In this document: piece after piece, positions 54,942 through 64,000 of the stretch
Numbering within the stretch: the stretch's first letter is position 1
Layout: every line of letters begins with the position of its first letter
From: Nereocystis luetkeana
Lineage: Eukaryota; Sar; Phaeophyceae; Laminariales; Laminariaceae
Reading direction: 5' to 3'
Assembly: GCA_031213475.1 (NCBI GenBank)
Contig: JARUPZ010000002.1
Coordinates: 18,153,189 to 18,217,188 of the forward strand
DNA length: 64,000 nt
Notes under the pieces: model-generated
Database searches by the model: none
What the model was told of the DNA's origin: nothing
Seen by the model: the letters and a program-made list of their open reading frames with translations, nothing else
Program-made: the position numbers and the translations under genes

Positions 54942-55549
54942 AGGGGGGGGGGGTGTTATCTAAGGCATCCTCGATGATAAGCAGCATGCACGGTAACCGG
55001 GTAGCGGGCGGGGGGGGGGGTACTCATTATCGTGCATGGCCGTAGTCGTATGACCATAGACCCTCGCATCCCTACAATGCCGGGACGGAGCACGTCGGGT
55101 TTTCACCGACCAGGCAGACATTGCTTGCACTAAGCAAGAAGCGCCGTGAGGTGGAGGGCGAGTCGCATGAAGGGCGAGCTGCATCCTGCTAAGAACCGCT
55201 TTAGAGGCGGATTTTCTGGCATTTGGATGACAGCATCAATGAATTGATTTAATTTCTGGTGTGTTGAGTTTCCAGAGACAGCAATGGGGTTACTATGTTC
55301 AACTGCCTCGTGGGTGTCTCACCATATACACACTACTGTACGTGATACGATCATCCCCCTTGTGCGGAGTAAAGGTTCCCCCCGCACAAAAATGATCTAA
55401 CTTGACCACCAGCCGTGGTAGCCGCCAAAAAAAAAAAACGGTACCCTGGCTGTCTAGCTCACGCAGAGAGAGGCGTGTTTTACAGCGTCGTTACCAACCG
55501 ACACCAACCCAACCCAACCTCCATATACCAGGTATGTAGTATAGGGGGA
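54942..55549 (+). repeat. Family C dispersed repeat
   Basis: Second long copy, parallel to 52697-53235 across its full length including the A run (55425-55436) and CCAACCCAACC end. A TACCAGGTA (55526) interrupts the final CCTATATAG-type block. Ends at a G run. Confidence 0.8.
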
Positions 55550-55640
55550 GGGGGGGGTGTACTCGATAGGAGAGATGCACTCGATCTCATGCATGGCCGT
55601 AGTCGTATGACCATAGACCATCCGAGGGGGGGGGGGGTGA
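55550..55640 (+). repeat. Family C repeat, head only
   Basis: A G run then TACTCGATAGGAGAGATGCA and GGCCGTAGTCGTATGACC, cut off at ATAGACCATCC before another G run. Tandem with the preceding copy. Confidence 0.75.
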
Positions 55641-56575
55641 TAGCGGTGCTGTAGTGACGATTGCTAAGGAGCGTTGAAGGACCTCGGCCAGGCTGTAGAT
55701 GGCGTGATAGCGAGAGGGTGTGATAGCAAAGGGGGTCGACAACAAAGGGGGTGAAGCCGGCAGCAAGCGCTGTGATACAAGGGGTTTGCTAACATCTGAG
55801 AGGCTTTTGGTCTGAATGCCACCTTGCTTTTCCATTCCCCCCCAACGCTGCCGATGATGGTAAGGCCCACGCCTGAAACCGGAGATGACAGCAAAGATCC
55901 CCGCCGTGCTGCATTGCAGCAGAACGGTTACCCCACTAGGGCATGAAGTAGCTGTTAGCTGGCGCAACTCCCGCCTTGAAATTAATTGCTCATTAGCGCA
56001 TCAGCCGTCGGAAGGCATGTTGCGCGACACGAGGCTTCGCGCCTCGCAGTTGTTTTTCGCCGCGAAACTGCGGAAAAGGAATTGAGGCACACATTATGTA
56101 TTTTTTTCGCCGGGGTCGAATTGTTTTTTCGGGTGTCTGGACACTTTGAAGCGTGGCTTTCGGGCGCACCTTGACGCAATTGCCGCATTGTTTTGTCTCC
56201 AGCCGCCCACCGGGGGGGGGCTGTGGAGGGGCTGCACGCCTGCGGCGCGAGAGCGCAACACGGCTTCCGACTCACGTTGCGCTTCACGGGATAGGCGCCG
56301 AAGCCCTGAAAGCTTCTGTATGCCTTGGCTACAGGTACCACAGTGGGAATTCGATGAGGTCAAAACTCCAGTAGATTTTTCACCTCAGGGACGCTTGTCT
56401 CGCACGAAAAACTGACTGCTGCCATAGTCACACGAAACCTTTTGTTTCTAGCCGACGCCCCGACAGGCAATAACACACACTGGAAGTGCGCGCTGGTTTT
56501 GTTTTCGAGATAATGAATGCTGCAATGACACGCGACGAGCTCCGTGACCGGCCACAAAACTATCAAGGGCCGCGG
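55641..56575. other. Unassigned DNA
   Basis: Minus frame 55587-55967 and others overlap with no domain signature. The segment 55985-56300 has frames open in both directions but no recognised product. Confidence 0.35.
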
Positions 56576-56699
56576 TGGTTGAGGCTTAGGGCACAGCAGG
56601 AGGCGTAGTAGTTGCACGGTAGCAGTGTTGTAGGTGAATACAATGAACCAAATGGTGTGGTGAGTTTGGAGTCTGATGCTGTTTTCAAACGCAATTCGG

Positions 56700-56880
56700 T
56701 GAAGGGGGAGAGGAGGCGAAACATTTTGTTGTTTGCCTTAGTCGTTTGATTGACCACGCATCCCTCTAGGGGATGTGGTAAATTCAACGCACCCTCGGTG
56801 ATAGAAGTGACGCTCGAAAAACGGACCAAAAAGCTATGTATCCCCGGGTGTGGTCATGTCGGGGGGGGGGGGGGGGGGGG
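56700..56880 (-). repeat. Family I fragment and G run
   Basis: The minus-strand words AGAGGGATGCGTGGTCAAT and CGACTAAGGC match 42616-42655. It ends in a 22-G run (56861-56882). Confidence 0.5.
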
Positions 56881-57000
56881 GGGTGTTGTCTAAGGGGGGT
56901 GCGCTTTTTCCGTCTTATACGGTGAGAGCTTATAAAGGGGCGGGCTAATATCCTCACTGCTGCCATTCCACTGAAGCAGCATCAGGTATACGATGCGGCG

Positions 57001-57059
57001 TGCTGCTGCTGCTGCTACTACTACTACTACTACTGCTACTACTGCTACTACTGCTACTG

Positions 57060-57090
<31 letters not shown>

Positions 57091-57096
57091 TGCTGC

Positions 57097-57127
<31 letters not shown>

Positions 57128-57184
57128 GCTGCTACTACTACTACTACCACTACTGCTACTACCACTACTACTACCACCACAACT
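57001..57184. repeat. Compound (TGC)n/(TAC)n microsatellite
   Basis: About 60 triplets mixing CTG, CTA and CCA. All long Leu, Thr, Ser or Val frames here arise from it. Confidence 0.95.
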
Positions 57185-57448
57185 ACAGCGCTGTCTACCA
57201 GTCAATAGTGGGAACATAATTTTTCCCCTTGGCGGCATAACATATTTCGCGGAAAATCAGAATTCACCTTCTTACAAGGCAGTCACCAGGTTATACCATC
57301 TGTCGGGCTTGAAAACTCGTGCAGGCAAACTTCTCTTCTCAGGCTTGTGGTGTCGTCATGTTTTCCCCTTTGACACCGTGCCAATAATAGGTGTTTGCCG
57401 CCGACCAGGAAGTCCGTAGGAACTATCATTGCGCTATTGACATGTTAA

Positions 57449-57537
57449 CCCTTTTAGAACCGCAGTCCCGTTTTGGGGGCAAACCACTCAAACTTCAAGT
57501 GGTTTGTCCCCATAACGGGACTGCGGTTCTATAGGGG
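57449..57537. mobile_element. Family B MITE with TTAA flanks
   Basis: 89 bp, TTAA at 57445-57448 and 57538-57541, arms CCCTTTTAGAACCGCAGTCC and complement. Confidence 0.93.
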
Positions 57538-58161
57538 TTAAGCTGGCCATCCGACAGTGTGAAAGAACTTCGACGTTTGTGGGGGTTCCAGGTTTTCGAC
57601 CAGGCCGTCGCACGGGGTATTGTCCCGCGGAGGTCCCACCATTCGCCGAGGTCGTGGATATCCGTATACCATCTTATCGTACCAATGTGGTCACCCATAT
57701 TCCTGGGCTATTGTATTTGTTGTTGTCAGCAGGGATGTCGTCAGCAGTCAGCAGTGGCATTGCCTGCAATACCCATGCGACGGCCAGGTCGAGAACCTGG
57801 AACCCACACGTTGATCCCTCAGAAATATCATAAACATTGCCCGAAAGAAGAAAACCGAGGGAAAAACTTGAAACAAAATATAAAACAGTGGGCTGTTGAA
57901 CTACATTGGATTGCAATAGTCTACTGGAGTACAGTAGCTTCAACGCTGATCACTCATAACCGTTCATACATACCCCGAGGGAAGAAAAACAAAACAAAAA
58001 GCAAACCTATTGACCTACAGTAGACTATTGGACTAGAAGAGCCTGTTGGAGTGCAGTAGTTTCAACGTTTATCACTCACAAAGTTTCATACCCCGAAGGA
58101 AGAAAACATAAAGAAAAAAAGCAAATCTATCGGCCTACAGTAGACTATTAAACTACAGTAG

Positions 58162-58517
58162 TCTATTTTTATATATTCATTTTTTATTTTTTTCTCATCA
58201 CTTTTACTTTCCAGCCTAGCTCGTAGGAGATTTTACCCTCGGCGATCTTCAGGACCAGCCGTGGTCACAGGTGTCGTCCCTTCTCCCCCGCGGTACGTGC
58301 CTTTATTTTTTGTCGCGCATAGGGTTCAGCATTCCCACTGCTCGTCGATTTTCATCGAATGTAGCTAACTCACGCTCTCGCGCTTTCCACTAATCAATTT
58401 CTTCGTGCAAGAAAAAGTCCCTGCGAGCATGTGCACCCGGTGAGACTTGAACCCACAAAATTGATCTTGATAGGCACGCGGACCACCTACCAAGCCACCG
58501 GGGACGCCGGCATTTCG
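58162..58517 (-). mobile_element. SINE family 2 with 10-bp target duplication
   Basis: The minus-strand head GGCGTCCCCGGTGGCTTGGT, T-arm GTGGGTTCAAGTCTCACCGG, body and A/T-rich tail. The host satellite word ACTACAGTAG is duplicated at 58152-58161 and 58518-58527. This is direct evidence of target-primed retroposition. Confidence 0.92.
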
Positions 58518-58644
58518 ACTACAGTAGCTTCAACGCTGATCACTCACAAAGTTTCATACCCCGAAGGAAGAAGACCAAAACAGTAGGCAAGCCTATGGGC
58601 CTGCCTTAGACTGTTGGATCACAATAACCTGTTGGACTACAGTA

Positions 58645-58749
58645 TTACGGGGGACCATAGTTAATAGGACCTGTGGTATACATAAAAGCCTATATATTTA
58701 ACCATTTTTACGAATAATGTTTGGTCCTATTAACTATGGTCCCCCGTAA
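58645..58749 (-). mobile_element. Family A MITE in satellite
   Basis: 105 bp flanked by TA (58643-58644, 58750-58751). Satellite reads CTACAG-TA before and TAGTAGCTTCAACG after. Confidence 0.94.
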
Positions 58750-58859
58750 TAGTAGTAGCTTCAACGTTGATCACCCGCAACCAGTCGCCGAAAGAAGAAT
58801 ACTACCAAAGGCAAAAACAATGAAAAAAGGAGAAACCTGTTAGACTCTTACTGTAGTTG

Positions 58860-60020
58860 TCCCCCGATCATGTCTATTGGACCGGGTCAAATAAGTATGT
58901 CGTTCATGACAGCCGGTGAAAAGGCAGCAGAAAATCTCAATGAAAACCAAACAAACAAGGGAAACTCCTCCTCTTGCTCCTCCCTCTTTTCGTGATAACT
59001 GTCGTCAAATGCAGCACTGCTGCGTAATGATGACTTTCGGTGAACACAAGCTACTCTTAGTTTTCGTCTCGGGTCAGGTAGTGCTTATCGCAACGTTCTT
59101 CCCGCAGATAGATGCTGCCCGCCGCAAGCACGTTCACAATCAACCCCCCTCGCGCCAAGTGTCCTCTCTCCTAAATTATGTATCTGTCCTTTTCAGCCGC
59201 CGTAGTGGTGTTACAAGTTCCTCGTTTTAATAGGCCTGAACGGCTACTACAGCTATCGCCTCGACTGAACACGAAGGGCGTCTGTATCGGGCGGCGGCGG
59301 CGGCCGGGAAGGAGTGGAGGGGGGGGGGGGGGGGGCAGAGGGCAGAGGGCAGAGGGCAGAGACCTCGTGGATACCAACCATCTCGAACACACAAAACAGC
59401 AGCTCTTTTTCCTCGAGTTCACTTGCCACCGAAACATACCAGGTAGATAGATATAATGTCCTTCGTCGGCCTTCTTCCGGGTTTTCTCCTTAACTCAGGG
59501 CAACTGGCTATAAATGCGAGGGGTCGAGCTCGAGGTTGACTTTGTCCGGGAGGGGGGTTGTTCCGTTACAATCAGATCCACCAGCCAAAACATTAGTTGT
59601 TACCACTCCTCAGGGTGTCTGTCAATACAAGGACTAATTTATCTTTATATTATTGGTTAAAAAGTCTCTTATATTTCGACCAGATTGGTGTATGATAGCA
59701 CTCGTCCCTTTTGTCTCGCACTGGCACGCAGCAGCAGCAGCAGCAGCACCTTGACACTGGTCGTAGCGTCGAACAAGTGGTGGGCTTTCCACTGGCTTTG
59801 TCGGGGGCAAACACATGCACGCAAGGACAGCAAATGGAGGAGATAGTAGACAGGAGTCAAGCCGGAAGTTGATACATATTTACAGAAGGGAGCTAGAGTT
59901 TTGAGGGCAGATCTCCTTTGGTTTTTTCCCGTGACTTTCTTGTTTTTTCCGTGCCTTGGATTGTCGGAGAGAGAAAGAGATCCCATGCCCGCAGTTTTCC
60001 GATTGGTCCGTTTTTCTGAC
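58860..60020. other. Unassigned DNA
   Basis: No gene supported. Holds (CGG)n, a G run and four GGCAGAG units at 59289-59361, a CAG run near 59730 and one TACCAGGTA (59437). Confidence 0.4.
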
Positions 60021-60022
60021 TA

Positions 60023-60127
60023 TTACGGGGGACCATAGTTAATAGGACCAAATATTGTTAGTAAAAATAGTTAAATATATAGTTTTTTATGTATACCATA
60101 GGTCCTATTAACTATGGCCCCCCGTAA
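60023..60127 (+). mobile_element. Family A MITE
   Basis: 105 bp, TA on both sides (60021-60022, 60128-60129), AATAGG/CCTATT arms. Confidence 0.94.
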
Positions 60128-60249
60128 TAGTCTAAAAGAATAGCGATGCTAGTTTATCCGCCCCTCTGAATCGTAAATCCCCACTTGCTCCCACTCAAGT
60201 ACTGACAAAATGTTAGCCCCTTCCTTCTTGGTTCACAAAAAAAAGGGAA

Positions 60250-61191
60250 AATGCCAAAATCAGGTACACCTGATCCGTTTGAGCCAAACTCAGGTACATA
60301 CTATATATAGCCAAGTGAAAAACGCGCGCCACGAGCGGTAATTTGTCCACGAAACTCCATTAAAGAAAACGTACTGCGACTAAAAAAGCATGAACCGTGC
60401 CACATGGCCTCCAAAATCTTACCTGGTATTTGTTTTTTTTTCTTTGTGTAGGGTTTAGATACCACGGGCTCCATTTTGACCTGCATAGAGCCACTATTGA
60501 TAGGCTCCGTTTGTTTCGCCACGGCAGAGGCGCCGAAAGTTTTTACTCTGGCGCCCCCCCCCCCCCGTTGACAGCTTCAAATAGTTTAGACCGTCCTCGC
60601 CGTTTTCGCCTGCTCGGCACGAAATCATTTTGCCGTACTAAGCCTGAGACCAACTCGACGCGGGGTGGTGCAGGCAAAGACCATGGTGCTGCATAGACTG
60701 CTGTTTCCATAGGAAACGACGGAGTTTCCATAGGAAACAACAGAGCACGTATTGTATCACAACAACTATGAAATAACTGAAGCACGTCGCACTCCCCAAA
60801 GAAGGTAAAATAAAACCAGCGTACGCATGTATGCATGTACACATGTATACATACGTACTTTTACGTACGACGTATATACAACAAGAAGAGTTTATAGGGT
60901 AATACGTAATAATTCCAATCGAGGGAGGGCAGACGCATACGCAGAGAAAAAACAGCAGTGTACGGTATGGCCCTTCTGATTGGTTCAAAAGCTGGCCAAA
61001 ATCAGTTGAAAGCTAGACAGAGTAGAAACAAAAACAGGTGTATCTTGGCCTTTTCGTGCCAAAATCACAGTTGTTAGAGGATGTCAGCCTGGCCAATAAC
61101 AGGGCTCCTGCGGTGTGTTATGTACTTGTTTTTAGCAATGTAACCGCTTTTGGCCGAAAAGTGGCCAGGTATACCTGATTTTGGCAAAAAC
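60250..61191. mobile_element. TIR element family J, compact copy
   Basis: Ends TGCCAAAATCAGGTACACC and GGTATACCTGATTTTGGCA are inverted. The interior matches the longer copy at 31172-33302 in order but lacks the nested SINE and family K repeat. A C run at 60556-60567 lies at the same place as CCCCCC at 31796. No transposase frame. Confidence 0.78.
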
Positions 61192-61784
61192 ACACAAAAA
61201 AAGCATGCTCCCCCGAACGTTTTTGCGCGTTTTCATATGACACAAGTGGAAGATTGAACGGAGTAAGATGCAGCACTGATTAATAATAAGTCCAGATTCA
61301 TGAGCAAAACAAACCCAAAAATATTGGGGAAAACAAGCTGAAAAACCTCCTATTTTCAGTCGGTCGGCTTCATTTATTACGGCAGGCAGTGGTGTGCCCA
61401 ACCGCCGCCTGACAACCCCAAAAAAGGAGGGACTTTTTCTCCCCAAAATATTAAAATCTTAAGGTCTTGTATTTTCACTGCCTAAAAAACATGATTCCAT
61501 ACTAATTCCAGATACTATATAGTTTGTTATTCTCGTGACAAGCCGATTTACCTGGTTTTATCTCTACTATACCACTGCGCTGTGACCGGTAGTATAATAT
61601 CCATTTGGACTCTGATATGAATATCAAACGGAGCTTATATTCTCGTACACGGTCAGAGTGGTACGGCTTCAAACCGGATGGTGTTGAAACGGGTACGCCC
61701 CTGCTTCTGTCGGAGGGGTTCGGGAAATCATACGCGGCGTCCCCACGGGACAGCCTGCGGTCGCAGAACCCAGGAAAAGACTAT
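61192..61784. other. Unassigned DNA
   Basis: No repeat or gene recognised. Confidence 0.3.
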
Positions 61785-61786
61785 TA

Positions 61787-61891
61787 TTACGGGGGGCCAT
61801 AGTAAATAGGACCTACGGTACACACAAAAACCTATATGTTTCCCTACTTTTACCAACAATATTTGGTCTTATTAATTATGGTCCCCCGTAA
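61787..61891 (-). mobile_element. Family A MITE
   Basis: 105 bp with TA on both sides. Left arm AGTAAATAGGACC and right GGTCTTATTAATTATGG, so the arms have begun to diverge. Confidence 0.92.
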
Positions 61892-61904
61892 TAATAAGAC
61901 AGAC

Positions 61905-62030
61905 AGATAGATCATGAATATCTACAGTAGATCATCAGTGATATACCGTATACTGCTGTGCAGACCGGTCATCTACTGTATATAGGTCTGTGATTACTAC
62001 TACTGCAGATCATCTACTCGTGTAACACGT
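61905..62030. repeat. Family L GATC-rich repeat
   Basis: AGATAGATCATGAATATCTA, CAGTAGATCATCAGTGATA and GCAGATCATCTACTCG. Similar to 4235 and 17695. Confidence 0.4.
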
Positions 62031-62063
62031 AGGTTACCGCACCCCCTGGGGTGAGCTTTTTCA

Positions 62064-62150
62064 CCCTTTTAGGACCGCAATCCCGTTTTGGGGACACACT
62101 AGTTAAAATTTAAGTAATTTATCCTCAAAACAGGACTGCGGCACTAAAGC
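62064..62150. mobile_element. Family B MITE, diverged
   Basis: Left arm CCCTTTTAGGACCGCAATCC good; right arm ends GGACTGCGGCACTAAAG. No TTAA. Confidence 0.82.
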
Positions 62151-62154
62151 CGAC

Positions 62155-62730
62155 ACCCCCGCAAAACCCAGCGGGGCTCACATATATACCGGAAGTTGGT
62201 GGCTTTTGGAAGATCTCGACATCGAGATCTTCCCTTAATATCAATATCACACACTGTGTCATATATGCCGAAAATTGGTGGCTTTTGGAAGATCTTGTGC
62301 GACGATTAAGAGTAGCATGCAGACTTTACGGCTCCCGCCCGGCGACAGAGGAATGAGCCAAATTGATAATACTGTTGTTACTATTATTGCAATTTTTTTT
62401 GTTGCTGCTATTCTTACTATATTATTATTTCTCTTGCCATCCGACAATGTGCAGCATGCATGATCTTCAACATGGATCACTCATAACTTTCCCGAAAGAA
62501 GAAAACCTCGGAAACAAAAGGAAACCCATATGCACCAAGTCTATCTCCCTTCTGTGCCAGCTTTCAGCTTGTCTACTCCATTCTCTGTCCTTGCTCCTTC
62601 CTTCTCATTACGATCTACATTATTGTTGTTGTCCTTACTATTTAATAATACTATTATTTATTATTGTGATTATTAAATTTATCATTCATAGCATAAATTC
62701 TCGCTATCATTACTATTCTTTTTCTTTCGT
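62155..62730. other. Unassigned AT-rich DNA
   Basis: Two copies of CCGGAAGTTGGTGGCTTTTGG-like sequence at 62189 and 62268 are the only repeat seen. TTATTA-type low complexity follows at 62360-62420 and 62630-62700. Confidence 0.4.
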
Positions 62731-62734
62731 TTCC

Positions 62735-63065
62735 ATCCCATTCATAAAAAAGCTTCGCCTTTTTTTCTGTCCCCATCCCACCATGATATTAATATCCCGG
62801 GGGACCATAGTTAATAGGACCTATGGTATACATGAAAACCTATATATTTAATCATTTTTACTAACACTATTTGGTCCTATTAACTATGGTCCCCCCGTAA
62901 TAGTCGTAACTCAGGTCTGGGGGTCACATGGGGTCACATGCTGAGGTAGGCTGTTCTCCCTCTTCCCCACTAATGCTCTTGTCTTGCATTTTTTGTCGCG
63001 CTCAAACCTCGGCCCTGTTCTTCCCTTAAGGCTTGTCGACTCTGGCATCGAATTGCACTCGGCAT
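62735..63065 (-). mobile_element. SINE family D relative with a MITE inside
   Basis: CCATCCCATTCATAAA, GTAACTCAGGTCTGGGGGTC, TTTTTTGTCGCGC and TCGAATTGCA match the body. The head is missing. A family A MITE lies within it. Confidence 0.7.
62795..62900 (-). mobile_element. Family A MITE
   Basis: Left tip changed to TCCCGGGGGACC; right tip has one extra C (GGTCCCCCCGTAA). TATTAATA ends exactly at its left flanking TA (62787-62794). Confidence 0.9.
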
Positions 63066-63475
63066 GGATTGACCATACACATCAACCAAAGACCTCTATC
63101 TCCGCTGACAGATATGTATGAAGCATGGAGTGGGAATTTCTTATGGTCTCCTCCGATGTATGTGTGGAATATCTTTGCATCATCATCCATCCGTCTGCGA
63201 AGAAAATAATGCACCACAATCGAAAAACAACGGAAAGGTCATCAATAACAACAAAAACAAACAGAAACAGACCCCCTGGAGGAGGAGAACTGAGAGTTTC
63301 AGTTTGTGCAATAATGACTATTCTCACAAATAACGTCTGCGTCATGTACGTAATTTTGTTGATTCAATTACTCGGCCGTACGGCTCAGACACCGCTGTCT
63401 CGCCTGCGCGTGCTACTGTTGCTATATACCCTGCTTATTATACCCCGCTCTGTTTGAAATTGCAGGGAACTTTTT
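63066..63475. other. Unassigned DNA
   Basis: Overlapping frames on both strands, none with a recognisable domain. Confidence 0.3.
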
Positions 63476-63479
63476 TGCT

Positions 63480-63624
63480 AAACACGGGAGGCCACAGTAA
63501 ATAGGACCCACGAAACGAAAAAAAGTACCAGGTATTTGAATATATATTTACCTATTTCTACCAAAAACTTTTGGTCCTATATACTACCGGTATCATATAC
63601 TACCAGGTACGAGGTCTCCCGTAA
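63480..63624 (-). mobile_element. Family A MITE enlarged by TA-bounded insertions
   Basis: Old copy (CACGGGAGGCCACAGTAAAT left, GGTCTCCCGTAA right). Additional material relative to the family includes TACCAGGTA at 63526, TACCGGTA at 63585 and TACCAGGTA at 63601. Confidence 0.8.
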
Positions 63625-63909
63625 AATAGGGAAAATATTAATAGTGATGTTGCGGAGTAAAAAAATGTGAAAACAGAGCATTGAGCTCCATCAGGAGTGC
63701 GCGATCGGTTTTCAGCGCTGCTCGTTGTCTCGACAACACGAGGGGTGCTGTTCAAAATATATTCGGGCATTTTTGCTTTTCGGAAGGCTCTCTCTCGACT
63801 ATTAATAGATATTTCCGAAAAACGCCTTGTCGTTTTTCGGTACCATAGTGGCAAACCATATCCCATCCTGGGAAAGAAAATCGAGCGCTCTTTACAGCAG
63901 ATCTCGCTC

Positions 63910-64000
63910 AACCCATTGAGGACTGCAGTCCCCTTTTGGGGGGCAAACCACTCTAATTCCAAGTGATTTGTCCCGAAAACAGGGCTGCGGTGGTCCTGAA
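63910..64000. mobile_element. Family B MITE, runs to the window end
   Basis: Diverged copy: CCCATTGAGGACTGCAGTCC left, GGGCTGCGGTGGTCCTGA right. Its right end may lie beyond the window. Confidence 0.8.

Larger units (their letters stand above)
57820..58860 (+). repeat. Satellite of about 127-bp units interrupted by a SINE and a MITE
   Basis: Units share CTACAGTAGCTTCAACGYTG, ATCACTCA, CCCCGAAGGAAGAA and CCTACAGTAGACTATT. At least four are seen (57895, 58022, 58513, 58750), plus a partial at 57828. A related piece lies near 62465. Confidence 0.8.

Noticed and set aside
56890-57419. Leu-, Ser-, Thr- and Val-rich frames
   Set aside because: Translations of the triplet microsatellite at 57001-57184.

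Overview
This window is eukaryotic nuclear DNA that is almost entirely repeats. There is no bacterial-style gene packing. Instead there are split genes, tRNA-headed SINEs, decayed LINE reverse-transcriptase copies, two abundant foldback MITE families, triplet microsatellites and many long poly-C/poly-G runs. The interstitial TTAGGG repeats and the style of the LINE and globin would suit an alga or other protist (perhaps a stramenopile), but the sequence alone does not settle the lineage.

Only one gene family is convincing: globins. (1) On the + strand at 2206-3311 lies the 3' part of a globin gene with a very long acidic and Thr-rich tail; as given it carries two frameshifts. (2) On the - strand, a 153-nt first exon (28896-28744) and a second exon (19243-18623) join in phase to give a 257-residue protein. 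It has the expected ligand-pocket residues (B10 Tyr, CD1 Phe, E7 Gln, F8 His), and the two exons are separated by a proposed 9.5-kb repeat-filled intron.

Layout. 1-3.3 kb: MITEs, a 49-unit TAG microsatellite, the family-C poly-C repeat and globin 1. 3.3-5 kb: divergent tandem repeats. 5-18 kb: mostly anonymous DNA with scattered MITEs. 18.6-28.9 kb: globin 2, with four piggyBac-like MITEs packed into a TTAA-rich decamer satellite in its intron. 30-41 kb: SINEs nested in older elements. 41-48 kb: dead LINE copies on the minus strand and their satellite repeats. 48-64 kb: more SINE/MITE nesting, a 127-bp satellite split by a SINE with a clear 10-bp target duplication, and further C-type repeats.

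The two MITE families are well defined here. Family A (about 105 bp, arms beginning TTACGGGGGACC, flanked by TA; 25 copies counted) and family B (about 90 bp, arms beginning CCCCTTTAGAACCGCAG, flanked by TTAA as in piggyBac elements; 16 copies counted). The most unusual signal is a 9-mer, TACCAGGTA, counted by eye 31 times. In two family-A copies the rest of the family shows the pre-insertion site, and there a plain TA has become TA-CCAGG-TA. A second TA-bounded motif, TATTAATA (12 times), looks similar. I propose these are excision scars, or tiny insertions, of TA-targeting transposons. All counts and alignments were made by eye.
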